Translations under genes and position numbers: made by a program
Assembly (NCBI GenBank): GCA_029289325.1
Contig: JARFTV010000006.1
Span: 21,570 to 85,569, forward strand
Direction: 5' to 3'
Length of the DNA: 64,000 nt
Source of the DNA: Alphaproteobacteria bacterium
GTDB taxonomy: Bacteria > Pseudomonadota > Alphaproteobacteria > Rhodobacterales > Rhodobacteraceae
Notes under the pieces: model-generated
The model's database searches: none
Told to the model about the DNA's origin: nothing
The model's input: only the letters and a program-made list of their open reading frames with translations
Part shown: positions 44,351 through 54,201 of the stretch, one piece after another
Layout of the letters: every line of letters starts with the position of its first letter
Position numbering within the stretch: the stretch's first letter is position 1

Positions 44351-45232
44351 ATGCGTCGGACGGTTTTCCCGCACAAGGTCCTGCCGTGGCTGCTGCTTGC
44401 GCCACAATTGGCCATCACGCTGATCTTCTTCTACTGGCCGGCGGCGCAGGCCTTCCGCCAATCGGTCCTGAAGGAGGATCCTTTCGGCCTGTCCAGCACC
44501 TTCGTGGGGCTGGCGAATTTCCGGAAGGTCCTGAGCGACCCGAACTATCTGAACGCGCTGCAGGTCACGGTGGTCTTCTCGCTTCTGGTGGCATTCGGGG
44601 CGCTGGCGATCGCGCTTTTCCTGGCGGTGCAGGCGGAAAAGATCATTCGCGGCAAGGGGTTTTACCGGACCATGATGATCTGGCCCTATGCCGTGGCTCC
44701 GGCCATCGCGGGGATGCTGTGGCTGTTCATGTTCAACCCTTCCTTCGGCACGCTGGCCTGGCCGCTGCGGCAGTTGGGGATCCAGTGGAACCCGCTCTTG
44801 GACGGCGGCGACGCCATGGCCCTTGTCGTGGCGGCGGCGACCTGGAAGCAGATCAGCTACAACTTCCTGTTCTTCGTGGCCGGGTTGCAGGCGATCCCGA
44901 AATCCCTGCTTGAGGCCGCGGCCATCGACGGAGCCAGCCGACGCCATGCCTTCTGGACCGTCGTCTTCCCGCTGCTTGCGCCGACGACATTCTTCCTTCT
45001 GGTGGTGAACACGGTCTATGCGCTGTTCGACACCTTCGGGATCATCCACGCCGTCACCGGAGGCGGTCCCGGCAAGGCGACCGAGACGCTGGTCTACAAG
45101 GTCTATAACGACGGCTTCGTGAACCTGATCATGGGCGATTCCGCCGCGCAGTCGGTGATCCTGATGGTCATCGTGATCGCGCTGACCGCCTTCCAGTTCC
45201 GCTTCATCGAACGGCGGGTGCATTATGCATGA
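44351..45232 (+). CDS. ugpA: sn-glycerol-3-phosphate ABC transporter permease
   Basis: Membrane subunit of about 293 residues. [40 protein letters not shown] and the run [20 protein letters not shown] closely follow E. coli UgpA, and [20 protein letters not shown] is the EAA coupling loop contacting UgpC. Six helices are expected. The start [15 protein letters not shown] at 44351 fits the family; the longer track ORF covers the hairpin region. It overlaps ugpE by eight bases. Confidence 0.92.
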   Translation: MRRTVFPHKVLPWLLLAPQLAITLIFFYWPAAQAFRQSVLKEDPFGLSSTFVGLANFRKVLSDPNYLNALQVTVVFSLLVAFGALAIALFLAVQAEKIIRGKGFYRTMMIWPYAVAPAIAGMLWLFMFNPSFGTLAWPLRQLGIQWNPLLDGGDAMALVVAAATWKQISYNFLFFVAGLQAIPKSLLEAAAIDGASRRHAFWTVVFPLLAPTTFFLLVVNTVYALFDTFGIIHAVTGGGPGKATETLVYKVYNDGFVNLIMGDSAAQSVILMVIVIALTAFQFRFIERRVHYA

Positions 45233-46094
45233 CACCGGACAAAGCCCGATGGCCGCGCGGGGTCTGGCGCGCACCATGGCGCATTTCTGGATGATCCTCG
45301 GCGTCATCATCGTCGCCTTCCCGATCTATTATGTCTTCATCGCTTCCACCCATTCGGTGCAGACCATCCTGCGGCCCCCGCTGCCCTTGCTTCCGGGCCC
45401 GGAGGCCGTCGCGAACTATACCGAGGCCTTCACCGGCGGCGTCGGGCGGATCGGCGGGGTCAGCCTGTGGCTTCTGCTGGGGAACACGACGATCATCGCC
45501 CTGGGCATCGCCATCGGGAAGATCGTGATCTCGATGGCCTCGGCCTATGCCATCGTCTTCTTCCGGTTTCCCTTCCGCATGGCGTGTTTCTGGCTGATCT
45601 TCATCACCCTGATGCTGCCGGTCGAGGTGCGGATCCAGCCGACCTACAAGGTGATGGTCGATCTTGGGCTCATCGACACCTATGCCGGGCTGATCCTGCC
45701 GCTGATCGCCTCGGCCACGGCAACGCTGCTGTTCCGGCAGTTCTTCATGACCATCCCGGATGAGCTGCTGGAGGCGGCCCGTGTCGACGGCGCCGGGCCC
45801 TGGCGGTTCTTCAAGGACATCCTCTGGCCTCTGTCCCTGACCAATGTCGCCGCGATCTTCGTGATCCAGTTCATCTATGGCTGGACCCAGTATCTCTGGC
45901 CGCTTCTGGTCACGAATTCCAATGAAATGAACACCATCGTCATCGCGCTCAAGAAGATGATCTCTTTCGCCGATGCCGATACGCCCTGGAACCTCGTGAT
46001 GGTCACTTCGGTGCTGGCCATCCTGCCGCCGATCCTGGTGGTGGTGCTGATGCAGCGGTGGTTCGTGAAGGGCCTTGTCGAGACGGAGAAGTGA
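45225..46094 (+). CDS. ugpE: sn-glycerol-3-phosphate ABC transporter permease
   Basis: Second membrane subunit, 289 residues, six predicted helices. [20 protein letters not shown] opens helix 1, the loop [20 protein letters not shown] is the EAA coupling motif, and [20 protein letters not shown] is characteristic of UgpE. It overlaps ugpA at its start and the stop abuts ugpC (adjacent, no gap), so the four ugp genes are one transcript. Confidence 0.92.
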   Translation: MHDTGQSPMAARGLARTMAHFWMILGVIIVAFPIYYVFIASTHSVQTILRPPLPLLPGPEAVANYTEAFTGGVGRIGGVSLWLLLGNTTIIALGIAIGKIVISMASAYAIVFFRFPFRMACFWLIFITLMLPVEVRIQPTYKVMVDLGLIDTYAGLILPLIASATATLLFRQFFMTIPDELLEAARVDGAGPWRFFKDILWPLSLTNVAAIFVIQFIYGWTQYLWPLLVTNSNEMNTIVIALKKMISFADADTPWNLVMVTSVLAILPPILVVVLMQRWFVKGLVETEK

Positions 46095-47153
46095 ATGGCG
46101 CGCATCCAGCTGCATGACGTGCGGAAAAGCTATGCCGGGCAGGAGGTGATCCACGGCGTCACCATGGATATCGCGGACGGCGAATTCGTGGTGATCGTCG
46201 GCCCCTCGGGCTGCGGCAAGTCCACGCTGCTGCGCATGGTCGCGGGACTGGAGGAGATCACCTCGGGCCAGGTCAGCATCGGCGACCGGGTGGTCAACGA
46301 CCTCGAACCGCGTGAGCGCAACATCGCGATGGTGTTCCAGAACTACGCGCTTTACCCGCATATGACGGTGCGTGAGAACATGGCCTACGGGCTGAAGATC
46401 GCCGGCATGTCCAGACCGGAGATCGAGGCCGCGGTCGCCCGGGCTGCGGCGATGCTTGAGCTTGAACCCTATCTCGACCGGAAGCCCCGGCAACTGTCCG
46501 GCGGGCAGCGCCAGCGGGTGGCGATGGGACGCGCCCTTGTGCGGGAGCCTGCGGCCCTCCTTCTGGATGAACCGCTGTCGAACCTGGATGCCAAGCTGCG
46601 CGTCCAGATGCGGCTCCAGATCCGTGACTTGCAGCAGCGCACCGCGCAGACGACGCTTTATGTCACGCACGATCAGGTCGAGGCGATGACGCTGGCCGAC
46701 CGCCTGATCGTGATGGAGAAGGGCCTCGCCCAGCAGATCGCCACCCCGCATGAGGTCTATACCGCCCCTGCGACCGAGTTCGTGGCCGGATTCATAGGCT
46801 CGCCTGCGATGAACATCTTCACCGTCACCTGTGACGACAGCGGCCTTTTGTTACCCGGCGGGCATCGGATGCCCGTCCCCGGCCTCGCGGCGCGGGGCGA
46901 GGTGCGCCTTGGGCTGCGGCCCGAGGATATCTGTCTGGTCGAGGACGACTCCCCGGCTTTCCCCGTCCTTCTGAGATCGATCGAATGGCTGGGGGCGGAT
47001 GCGTTCGGGTATGGTGTGATCGAGGGATCCGATGTCCAGCTGACGCTGCGGATGTCGGGCCAGACCTCGGTTGCGCGCGGCGACCGGCTTCGCGTCGGCC
47101 TGCCTGCGGACCGGCTGCATTTCTTCTCGACCGTGGACGGCCACCGGCTCTGA
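46095..47153 (+). CDS. ugpC: sn-glycerol-3-phosphate ABC transporter ATPase
   Basis: CUT1-type ATPase of 352 residues. Walker A is GPSGCGKST, signature [16 protein letters not shown], Walker [21 protein letters not shown], switch histidine [13 protein letters not shown]. The C-terminal regulatory OB/TOBE domain starts near residue 240 ([17 protein letters not shown]) and has [20 protein letters not shown]. The neighbouring ugpBAE genes fix its identity; such ATPases can also energise other CUT1 importers, and a second one is encoded at 53-54 kb. Confidence 0.92.
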   Translation: MARIQLHDVRKSYAGQEVIHGVTMDIADGEFVVIVGPSGCGKSTLLRMVAGLEEITSGQVSIGDRVVNDLEPRERNIAMVFQNYALYPHMTVRENMAYGLKIAGMSRPEIEAAVARAAAMLELEPYLDRKPRQLSGGQRQRVAMGRALVREPAALLLDEPLSNLDAKLRVQMRLQIRDLQQRTAQTTLYVTHDQVEAMTLADRLIVMEKGLAQQIATPHEVYTAPATEFVAGFIGSPAMNIFTVTCDDSGLLLPGGHRMPVPGLAARGEVRLGLRPEDICLVEDDSPAFPVLLRSIEWLGADAFGYGVIEGSDVQLTLRMSGQTSVARGDRLRVGLPADRLHFFSTVDGHRL

Positions 47154-47264
47154 CGACCGGGCCGCAACCGGAACGGGCCGCGCCAAAGCGGGTGCGGCCC
47201 TCGACCGGCTTTATTTGCATCGGCGTTCCTGATATTCAACCGGCATACTGGAACGCGTGATGCC

Positions 47265-48191
47265 ATGACAAATCAGATTCTCGTCGTCGATCCCCTGGAG
47301 CGTCAGGACATTCTCCGCAGTCTTGCCAGCGAAGTCCGAGCGCGGATCCTGGAGCATCTGACGCGGCGCGGGCCCCGGAACGTCAACCAGATCGCCGAGG
47401 ACCTTGACCTGCCGCAGTCCACGGTCTCGTCCAACATCCAGATCCTGGTCGACGCCGGGCTGGTGCAGACCCGGTCGGAGAAGGGCCGCAAGGGCAGTCA
47501 GAAGATCTGCCATTCGACCTTCACCGAGCTCTTGATCGCCTTCAAGGACCCGCCGCCGGCCCAGCTGTCGGACGCGATCGAAGTGGCCATGCCGATCGGG
47601 CTTTACACCCGCTGCGAAGTCTCAGCCCCTTGCGGGCTCTGCTCTCCCGAGGGGGTGATCGGGCTTCTGGACGTGCCGGACACCTTCCTTGACCCGGACC
47701 GGATGCGCGCGGGATTGCTGTGGTTTACCAGAGGCTTCGTCGAATACCAGTTCCCCAACAACGCCAAGCTTTCGGGCACTTCGGTCCGGTCTGTCGAGCT
47801 GGTGATGGAGCTTTCCTCCGAGGTTCCGGGGACGTCGAAGGACTGGCCCTCGGACATCACCGTGGCGATCAACGGGCATGAGATCGGCACCTGGACCTCG
47901 CCGGGCGATTACGGCGACAAGCGCGGCAAGTTCACGCCGGACTGGTGGAAGCTGGCCGGGTCGCAATACGGCGACCTGAAGCGGTGGGAGGTGACCGAGG
48001 CGGGCACCTTCCTGGACGGCAAGCGCGTCTCGGATTGCGCGCTGGGCGATCTGGAACTGAACGACCACCGCTCGATCCGGGTGCGGATCGGCGTCAAGGA
48101 CGATGCGCGCCACCCCGGCGGCGTGAACATCTTCGGGCGCGGCTTCGGCAACCACGACCAGGATATCCGGCTTCGTCTCCTGCGCGGCTGA
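47265..48191 (+). CDS. winged-helix (ArsR-like) transcriptional regulator of the arabinofuranoside locus
   Basis: Regulator of 308 residues: an N-terminal ArsR-type helix-turn-helix (ILRSLASEVRARILEHLTRR, QSTVSSNIQILVDAGLVQT) joined to a C-terminal domain of about 210 residues with cysteine-rich CEVSAPCGLCSPEG and WPSDITVAINGHEIGTWTSP. The latter looks like a beta-rich ligand-binding domain; I associate this layout with predicted regulators (COG4189-like) next to GH51 arabinofuranosidase genes. It sits between ugpC and abfA, with a perfect dyad between it and abfA as probable binding site. The effector is presumably arabinose or an arabinoside. Confidence 0.8.
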   Translation: MTNQILVVDPLERQDILRSLASEVRARILEHLTRRGPRNVNQIAEDLDLPQSTVSSNIQILVDAGLVQTRSEKGRKGSQKICHSTFTELLIAFKDPPPAQLSDAIEVAMPIGLYTRCEVSAPCGLCSPEGVIGLLDVPDTFLDPDRMRAGLLWFTRGFVEYQFPNNAKLSGTSVRSVELVMELSSEVPGTSKDWPSDITVAINGHEIGTWTSPGDYGDKRGKFTPDWWKLAGSQYGDLKRWEVTEAGTFLDGKRVSDCALGDLELNDHRSIRVRIGVKDDARHPGGVNIFGRGFGNHDQDIRLRLLRG

Positions 48192-48235
48192 GCGCCGCAC
48201 GTTTTTGCTTGACCGACTCCTCTTCCTGACAAACT

Positions 48236-48254
48236 ATACCAGAAGATCTGGTAT
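48236..48254. promoter_or_regulatory. 19-bp perfect dyad, probable operator of abfA
   Basis: ATACCAGAAGATCTGGTAT is an 8-bp inverted repeat around three bases, 42 bp upstream of the abfA start and 44 bp after the regulator's stop. Its symmetry and place make it the best operator candidate in the window; binding by the adjacent winged-helix protein is inferred. The tail of a TTGACC-like -35 precedes it at about 48209. Confidence 0.7.
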
Positions 48255-48296
48255 GGACCGGACATGCCGATGCGCATCTTCCGGGCGGGAGGAAAG

Positions 48297-49802
48297 ATGA
48301 AAGCCAGGGTCACCGCGCACAGCGCCTATACGATCGCCGATATCGACAAGCGGCTTTACGGGTCCTTCCTCGAACACCTCGGCCGCGCGGTCTATACCGG
48401 GATCTATGAACCCGGACACCCGACCGCCGACGCCGAAGGCATGCGCCGCGATGTAATCGACCTTGTCCGCGCGCTTGATACGCCGATCTGTCGCTATCCC
48501 GGCGGCAACTTCGTCTCGGCCTACAACTGGGAGGACGGGATCGGCCCCAAGGATCAGCGGCCCCGCCGTCTGGATCTTGCCTGGCGGACGACCGAAACCA
48601 ACCAGGTCGGCATCCACGAATTCGCCGACTGGGCCGAGAAGGCCGGGACCGACATGATGCTGGCGGTCAACCTTGGCTCGCGCGGCCTTGATGAAGCGCG
48701 GGCCTTCGTCGAATACGTCAACCACAAGGGCGGCACCTACTGGTCGGACCTGCGGGCGAAGAACGGCCGGAAGGAGCCGTGGAACTGCCGCCTCTGGTGC
48801 CTTGGGAACGAGATGGACGGTCCCTGGCAGGTCGGCCACAAATCGGCGGCCGAGTATGGGCACCTTGCCAATGAAACCGCCAAGGCGCTGCGTGGTCTGG
48901 ACCCGACGCTGGAGTTGGTGGTCTGCGGCTCCTCCCATTCCAACATGCCGACCTATCCCCAGTGGGAGGCGACCGTGCTGGAGGAGAGCTACGATCAGGT
49001 CGACCACATCAGCCTGCACATGTATTTCGAGAACTACGAGAAGAATTCCAATGAATTCCTCGCACTGCCGCAGAAGCTCGACACCTATATCGGGACGGTG
49101 GCCGGGGTCATCGATTATGTGAAAGCCAAGAAGCGGTCGAAGCGGAAGGTGACGATCTCCTTCGACGAATGGAACGTCTGGTACCACGAGCGCAAGGCCG
49201 ACGCCGAGCGGATGCGCGACTGGGACTGGCCAGAGGCCCCGGTCCTTCTGGAGGATCAGTACAATTTCGAGGACGTGCTGCAGGTGGGCTGCATCCTCAA
49301 CACCTTCATCCGCCGCGCCGATGTGGTGAAGATCGCCTGCATCGCCCAGCTGGTGAACGTGATCGCCCCGATCATGACCGAGCCCGGCGGTCCGGCCTGG
49401 CGGCAGACGATCTACTGGCCCTTCCTGTTTGCCTCGAAGAACGGCCGCGGCACGGCGATGCAGCTGGCGGTCGAGGTTCCGACCTACGACGCCGATGCCG
49501 CCGCCGGGGTGCCGTGGCTGGACATCGCCGGGGTCCGCAACGACGACGAGGGCACGCTGACCTTCTTCGCCATCAACCGCAATGGCAACGAGCCGATGGA
49601 GGTCGACCTTGCCCTCGACGGGTTCGCCGCCAGGACGGTGGAGCATACGCTGATCAAGCATGCCGATCTTGAGGCGCGGAATTCGAGAACCGATCCCGAC
49701 AATGTCGCCCCACAGAAGGGCAACGGGGCCAAGCTGGCGGGCAAGGGGCTGCACCTGACCCTGCCGCCGCATTCCTACTCGATGATCCGGGTGGGGCTGT
49801 AA
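48297..49802 (+). CDS. abfA: alpha-N-arabinofuranosidase, GH51
   Basis: Retaining glycosidase of about 501 residues releasing L-arabinose from arabinofuranosides. The acid/base glutamate is in LWCLGNEMDGPWQVG and the nucleophile in TISFDEWNVWYHE; the N-terminus (RLYGSFLEHLGRAVYTGIYE) and CRYPGGNFVSAYNWEDGIGP are GH51 hallmarks, and a beta-sandwich C-terminal domain ends the protein. No signal peptide, so it acts in the cytoplasm on imported oligosaccharides, agreeing with the ABC importer that follows. The start at 48297 (MKARVTAHSAYTI) has GGAGGAAAG before it; the track begins 11 codons earlier. Confidence 0.96.
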   Translation: MKARVTAHSAYTIADIDKRLYGSFLEHLGRAVYTGIYEPGHPTADAEGMRRDVIDLVRALDTPICRYPGGNFVSAYNWEDGIGPKDQRPRRLDLAWRTTETNQVGIHEFADWAEKAGTDMMLAVNLGSRGLDEARAFVEYVNHKGGTYWSDLRAKNGRKEPWNCRLWCLGNEMDGPWQVGHKSAAEYGHLANETAKALRGLDPTLELVVCGSSHSNMPTYPQWEATVLEESYDQVDHISLHMYFENYEKNSNEFLALPQKLDTYIGTVAGVIDYVKAKKRSKRKVTISFDEWNVWYHERKADAERMRDWDWPEAPVLLEDQYNFEDVLQVGCILNTFIRRADVVKIACIAQLVNVIAPIMTEPGGPAWRQTIYWPFLFASKNGRGTAMQLAVEVPTYDADAAAGVPWLDIAGVRNDDEGTLTFFAINRNGNEPMEVDLALDGFAARTVEHTLIKHADLEARNSRTDPDNVAPQKGNGAKLAGKGLHLTLPPHSYSMIRVGL

Positions 49803-49804
49803 GT

Positions 49805-49827
49805 ATCCGATACCCGGATATGTATCA
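49805..49827. promoter_or_regulatory. overlapping dyads upstream of the second sugar-binding protein gene
   Basis: TATCCG-ATACC-CGGATA (49805-49821) and GATAC-N8-GTATC (49810-49827) overlap, 83 bp before the binding-protein start and directly after the abfA stop. The ATACC half resembles that in the abfA operator, so a shared regulator is possible. Confidence 0.5.
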
Positions 49828-49909
49828 GGTTTGAGTTGATCGAATCGAGAAAGGCGATACGCTTTTCGCAAGAGACGCGGTGAGCCACGCCGCCATGAGG
49901 GAGGATACA

Positions 49910-51181
49910 ATGACCGCAAGTGGAATGCTGAAGGCCGCCATCGTCGCCACCATCGGCTTTGCCGGGGTGGCGCGCGCGGAAGAGACCGTCGTCTGGTGGG
50001 ATTTCCTCAGCGGCGGGGACGGCGTGCGGATGAAGAAGCTCATCGACGACTTCAATGCCGCCCATGCTGGCCAGATCAAGATCGACGCCACCACGCTGGA
50101 ATGGGGCACCCCGTTCTATGCCAAGGTCCAGACCTCGGCCGCCGTGGGCGAGGCGCCGGACGTGATGACCTATCACGCCAGCCGCATCCCCTTGGCCGTC
50201 CAGCAGGGCGTCCTGCAGGAACTCACCGCCGAGGATTGGAGCACGATGGGCCTGGGCGAGGCTGACTTCGGCCAGGCGACCTGGGATGCGGTGACGATCG
50301 ACGGCAAGCAATATGCCGTGCCGCTGGATACCCATCCGATCGTTCTTTACTACAACAAGGACCTCCTGGAAGCCGCCGGGATGCTGGACGAGAACGGCAA
50401 GCCGAAGGGCCTCGACAGCCGCGAAGGCTTTACCGCCACGCTGCAGGCGCTGAAGGACAATGGCGTCAAGTTCCCGCTGGGCAGCGTCACGGCCGACGGG
50501 AACTTCATGTTCCGCACCATCTATTCGCTGATGGGCCAGCAGGGCGGCGAGTTGATGACCGATGGCGAGTTCCTGGCCGGGGACAACGGCGAGAAGCTCG
50601 CGAATGCGTTGGGCGTGCTGGCGGAATGGACCGAGGCAGGGCTCCAGTCGACCTATACCGACTATCCGGCGACGGTCGCGCTTTTCACCAGCGGCGAGGC
50701 GGCGATGATGATCAACGGCGTCTGGGAGGTCCCGACGATGACCGACCTCGCCGCGCAGGGCAAGCTGTTCACCTGGGGCGCGGTCGAGCTTCCGGTGATC
50801 TTCGACCAGCCGGCGACCTATGCCGACAGCCATGCCTTCGCGCTGCCGGCGAACCAGGGCAAGGACATGACGCCCGAAAAGCGCGCCGCGGTGCTTGAAG
50901 TGGTAAGCTGGATCTCGAAGAATTCGCTCTTCTGGGCCACCGCCGGTCACATCCCGGCGAACGGGGCTGTCACCGCTTCGGCCGAATATGCGGCGATGGA
51001 GCCGAACGCGACCTATTCCTCGCTGACGGCCAACATGATCTTCGACCCCAAGACCCCGCTGGCGGGCGTGGCCGGGCCGATCTTCGACGTGATGTCCACC
51101 TATTTCGTGCCGACCCTGAACGGCGAGATGGACCCGACCGAAGCCGTCGAGTCGATCAAGGAAGAGCTGAACGCTCTCTGA
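49910..51181 (+). CDS. ABC sugar transporter, substrate-binding protein (arabinoside locus)
   Basis: Cluster D sugar-binding protein of about 423 residues. The leader MTASGMLKAAIVATIGFAGV ends near ARAEE; the mature part has TVVWWDFLSGGDGVRMKKLI, YAVPLDTHPIVLYYNKDLLE and FTSGEAAMMINGVWEVPTM, all typical of CUT1 oligosaccharide binders. Next to a cytoplasmic GH51 arabinofuranosidase, the likely cargo is an arabinose-containing oligosaccharide or L-arabinose; this is by context. The start at 49910 is preceded by GGGAGG; the track ORF starts ten codons earlier. Confidence 0.88.
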   Translation: MTASGMLKAAIVATIGFAGVARAEETVVWWDFLSGGDGVRMKKLIDDFNAAHAGQIKIDATTLEWGTPFYAKVQTSAAVGEAPDVMTYHASRIPLAVQQGVLQELTAEDWSTMGLGEADFGQATWDAVTIDGKQYAVPLDTHPIVLYYNKDLLEAAGMLDENGKPKGLDSREGFTATLQALKDNGVKFPLGSVTADGNFMFRTIYSLMGQQGGELMTDGEFLAGDNGEKLANALGVLAEWTEAGLQSTYTDYPATVALFTSGEAAMMINGVWEVPTMTDLAAQGKLFTWGAVELPVIFDQPATYADSHAFALPANQGKDMTPEKRAAVLEVVSWISKNSLFWATAGHIPANGAVTASAEYAAMEPNATYSSLTANMIFDPKTPLAGVAGPIFDVMSTYFVPTLNGEMDPTEAVESIKEELNAL

Positions 51182-51243
51182 CCTGACCCCGGCCGGGCCG
51201 CCCGTCCTCTCCGCGGGCGGCCCGGTGCTTTCGAGGAGAAGTG

Positions 51244-52125
51244 ATGCTGAGGAACCGCCGCAAGGATGCCCTCGTCGCCGCCGTCCTGGTGGCCCCCTTC
51301 CTTGCCATCTACCTTCTGGTCTTCGTCTGGCCCACGATCCAGATGTTCGGCATCTCGTTCACCGATGCGCGCCTGATCGGATCGGGTGAATGGGTGGGGC
51401 TTGACAACTACACCCGGCTGGCCAGCGATCCCCGCTTCAAGACCGCGGTCTGGAACACGGCCTATTTCGTCCTGCTCACCGTCCTGCCCGGAACGGTCAT
51501 CGCGCTTCTGATCGCCCTTGGCGTCTCGCGGCTGACGGGCCGGTTGCAGGCCGCGATCCTGGCCCTGTTCTTCCTGCCCTATATCCTGCCGGTCTCGGTG
51601 GTCTACCTGATCTGGGATTGGGTGCTGAACTTCCAGTTCGGCATCCTCATGCATGTCTTCGACCTTCTGGGCCTTGACCGCATTCCGATCACCAAGTCCC
51701 GGACGTGGTTCATGCCGGCTGTCGGCATCGTGACGATCTGGTGGACTGCGGGCTTCTCGATCCTGCTGTTCCTGGCTGGCCTGCGCTCCATCCCGGCCGA
51801 GATCTATGAGGCCGCCGCGCTGGACAATGCCAGCCGCTGGACGACCTTCCGCCGGATCACCTGGCCGCTGCTCTGGCCGGTGACGACGCTGGTCTTCACC
51901 ATCCAGCTCATCGCGCAGCTCAAGATCTTCGATCAGGTCTATCTCTTCTCGCAAGGCGGCCGCCCGAACGACAACATGGTCCTCGTCTATTACGTCTTCC
52001 AGCGCGCCTTCCAGCAGGACCAGGGCGGCCGCGCCGCCGCCGTGGCGGTGACGCTCTTTGTCCTCGTCATCGTGGTCTCGGTCCTGCAGTTCCAGCTACT
52101 GCGCCTGGCGGGGGGTCGCAAATGA
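51244..52125 (+). CDS. ABC sugar transporter permease 1 (arabinoside locus)
   Basis: CUT1 permease of about 293 residues with six helices. ALVAAVLVAPFLAIYLLVFV is helix 1, and the EAA loop is YEAAALDNASRWTTFRRITW. GAGGAGAA upstream fits the ATG at 51244 better than the GTG at 51241 used by the track. It is 62 bp after the binding-protein gene and overlaps the second permease by four bases. It resembles MsmF/UgpA-type permeases but is not part of the ugp operon. Confidence 0.9.
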   Translation: MLRNRRKDALVAAVLVAPFLAIYLLVFVWPTIQMFGISFTDARLIGSGEWVGLDNYTRLASDPRFKTAVWNTAYFVLLTVLPGTVIALLIALGVSRLTGRLQAAILALFFLPYILPVSVVYLIWDWVLNFQFGILMHVFDLLGLDRIPITKSRTWFMPAVGIVTIWWTAGFSILLFLAGLRSIPAEIYEAAALDNASRWTTFRRITWPLLWPVTTLVFTIQLIAQLKIFDQVYLFSQGGRPNDNMVLVYYVFQRAFQQDQGGRAAAVAVTLFVLVIVVSVLQFQLLRLAGGRK

Positions 52126-52964
52126 CCGCGACGGGCATGCAGCGCGCGAACTTCTGGGGCGGGGTGATCACCGGCCTCACCCTCCTGTTCGCGCTTGTCT
52201 GGGCCTTCCCGCTTTACTGGGGCATCGTCTCCTCGCTGAAGCCCGAGGATGAGGTCGTCCGCCCCTTCATCGAGCTTTGGCCCGATACGCTGACCTTCCA
52301 GCACTATGTCCATGCCCTCACCTCGACCCAGATCGGAGCCTGGTATCTGAACTCGGTCGCCGTGGCGGTGGGGGTGACGGTGATCACCATCCTGTCCTCG
52401 ATGCTCTGCGGCTATGCGCTGTCGCAACTGCGCTTTCCGGGCCGGAACCTGTTGTGGTGGCTGATCCTTGCCAGCTTCATGGTCCCGACCCAGGCCCTCA
52501 TCATCAACCACTTCGTCCTGGTCTCGCAGCTGGGGCTGATCAACACCTGGGCCGGAATCATGCTGCCCCAGCTGATCCATCCGGTGATCATCATCGTCTA
52601 CAAGCAGTTCTTCGACCAGGTCCCGAAGGACTTTCGCGAAGCCGCCGTGATGGACAACGCGGGCGAATTCCGGATCCTCTTCAAGATCTATCTGCCGATG
52701 AACTGGGGCGTGACCACGGCGCTGTCGATCGTCACCTTCATCTGGACCTGGAACGCCTTCCTCTGGCCCTTCCTCTCGGTGACGCGCACCGCGATGATGA
52801 CCATGCCGGTGGGGATCACCCAAGTGAACGACGCCTTCGGGGTCTACTACGCCCGCCAGCTTGCCGCCGCGGTCCTCGCCGGTCTGCCGGTCGCTGTGGC
52901 CTATCTCCTGTTCCAGCGCAAGGTGACCGAGGCGATCACGCTGTCCGCCGGGATCAAGGGCTGA
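52122..52964 (+). CDS. ABC sugar transporter permease 2 (arabinoside locus)
   Basis: CUT1 permease of 280 residues, MsmG/UgpE type. Helices include FWGGVITGLTLLFALVWAFP and LLWWLILASFMVPTQALIIN; the coupling loop is FREAAVMDNAGEFRILFKIY. The start overlaps the first permease (ATGA). It ends the plus-strand part of the locus and faces the ATPase gene tail to tail across a short hairpin region. Confidence 0.9.
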   Translation: MTATGMQRANFWGGVITGLTLLFALVWAFPLYWGIVSSLKPEDEVVRPFIELWPDTLTFQHYVHALTSTQIGAWYLNSVAVAVGVTVITILSSMLCGYALSQLRFPGRNLLWWLILASFMVPTQALIINHFVLVSQLGLINTWAGIMLPQLIHPVIIIVYKQFFDQVPKDFREAAVMDNAGEFRILFKIYLPMNWGVTTALSIVTFIWTWNAFLWPFLSVTRTAMMTMPVGITQVNDAFGVYYARQLAAAVLAGLPVAVAYLLFQRKVTEAITLSAGIKG

Positions 52965-52986
52965 CGCCGGGGCACCGAAGGAGATC

Positions 52987-53014
52987 GGGCCGGAGTTCTT
53001 GAAAATTCCGGCCC
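52987..53014. terminator. hairpin between convergent permease and ATPase genes
   Basis: GGGCCGGA (52987-52994) pairs with TCCGGCCC (53007-53014) around a 12-base AT-rich loop. There is no long T-run on either side, so it is a weak bidirectional terminator candidate. Confidence 0.5.
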
Positions 53015-53032
53015 CGCCCCCGCGTGCCGCGC

Positions 53033-54097
53033 TCAGAGGGCGGATCGGCCTTGCCCGTCGAACAGATGCAGCTCGGCCAGATCAAAGCTAAGCCCGACGC
53101 TGTCCCCCGCCTTCACCTGCGACTTGCCGCTGTCCTGGGCAATGACCTGGGACCCGTCCTGAAGCCTCGCATAGACCAGCGTGCGGTCGCCCAGCCGCTC
53201 GACAACCACGACGGTCGCCTTGGTCACGCCCGCAGGGGAAACCGTCAGCGCCTCGGGCCGGATGCCAAGCTCCCACGGACCCTCGCCCTTGGGCGCGGCT
53301 GCCAATTGCACCACCGAGCCATCCCCCAGCCGCGCCGCCGCCCGGTCGTCCTGCCCGGTCAGCGTCACTGGCAAAAGGTTCATCGCGGGGGAACCGATGA
53401 AGGTTGCCACAAAGCGCGATGCGGGCCGGGTGTAGACCTCCATCGGCGTGCCGACCTGCTCGATCCGGCAGTTGTTCAAGATCACGATCCGGTCTGCCAG
53501 CGTCATCGCTTCGGTCTGATCATGCGTCACATAGATCATGGTCGAGCCGAGCCGCTGGTGCAGCTCTGCCAGCTCTACCCGCGTCCGCACCCTCAGCGCG
53601 GCATCCAGGTTCGACAGCGGTTCGTCAAAGAGAAACGCCTTCGGTTCTTTCACGATGGCGCGGCCGATGGCCACCCGTTGCCGCTGGCCGCCGGACAGTT
53701 CCGCCGGACGGCGGGCCAGCAGATGGTCCATTTCAAGCATCCGCGCGGCCTCCACCACCCGGGCCTTGATCTGGTCCCGCGCCATCCCGATGTTCCGCAG
53801 GCCGAAGGCCATGTTCTCTTCCACCGTCATGTGCGGATACAGGGCGTAATTCTGGAACACCATCGCCAGGTTGCGGCTGCCGGGGGCCAGCCCTTCCGCC
53901 CGTACGCCGTCGATCAGAAGCGCGCCTGCGTCGATGCTTTCCAGCCCGGCGATCATCCGAAGAAGGGTGGATTTCCCCGAGCCGGACGGGCCGAGGAAAA
54001 CCACGAACTGACCCGCATCGATGTGAAGGTTCAGGTCCCGGATGACTTCCACCGAGCCGAATTTCTTCGATACCCCTTCAAGCCTGATCGCAGCCAT
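53033..54097 (-). CDS. ABC sugar transporter ATPase (MsmK/UgpC type) on the opposite strand
   Basis: CUT1 ATPase of about 354 residues. Walker A GPSGSGKST, signature [16 protein letters not shown], Walker [21 protein letters not shown], switch VTHDQTEAMTLAD; the C-terminal TOBE domain has WELGIRPEALTVSPAG. The ATG at 54097 (MAAIRLEGVSKKF) has a GGAGG six bases upstream and fits family length; the track start is nine codons longer. It is convergent with the two permeases, so it is expressed from a separate promoter. It may serve that importer, and its close relationship to UgpC means exchange is possible. Confidence 0.92.
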   Translation of the reverse strand: MAAIRLEGVSKKFGSVEVIRDLNLHIDAGQFVVFLGPSGSGKSTLLRMIAGLESIDAGALLIDGVRAEGLAPGSRNLAMVFQNYALYPHMTVEENMAFGLRNIGMARDQIKARVVEAARMLEMDHLLARRPAELSGGQRQRVAIGRAIVKEPKAFLFDEPLSNLDAALRVRTRVELAELHQRLGSTMIYVTHDQTEAMTLADRIVILNNCRIEQVGTPMEVYTRPASRFVATFIGSPAMNLLPVTLTGQDDRAAARLGDGSVVQLAAAPKGEGPWELGIRPEALTVSPAGVTKATVVVVERLGDRTLVYARLQDGSQVIAQDSGKSQVKAGDSVGLSFDLAELHLFDGQGRSAL

Positions 54098-54201
54098 CGC
54101 AGCCTCCATCCTGAACTGCATCATGCTTTCGGGTTATTATCCGCTGTCAAGGTGTTAATCCCGGAAAACCACCTCGTCCGCGGGCCGTACGACCCTGGGT
54201 C

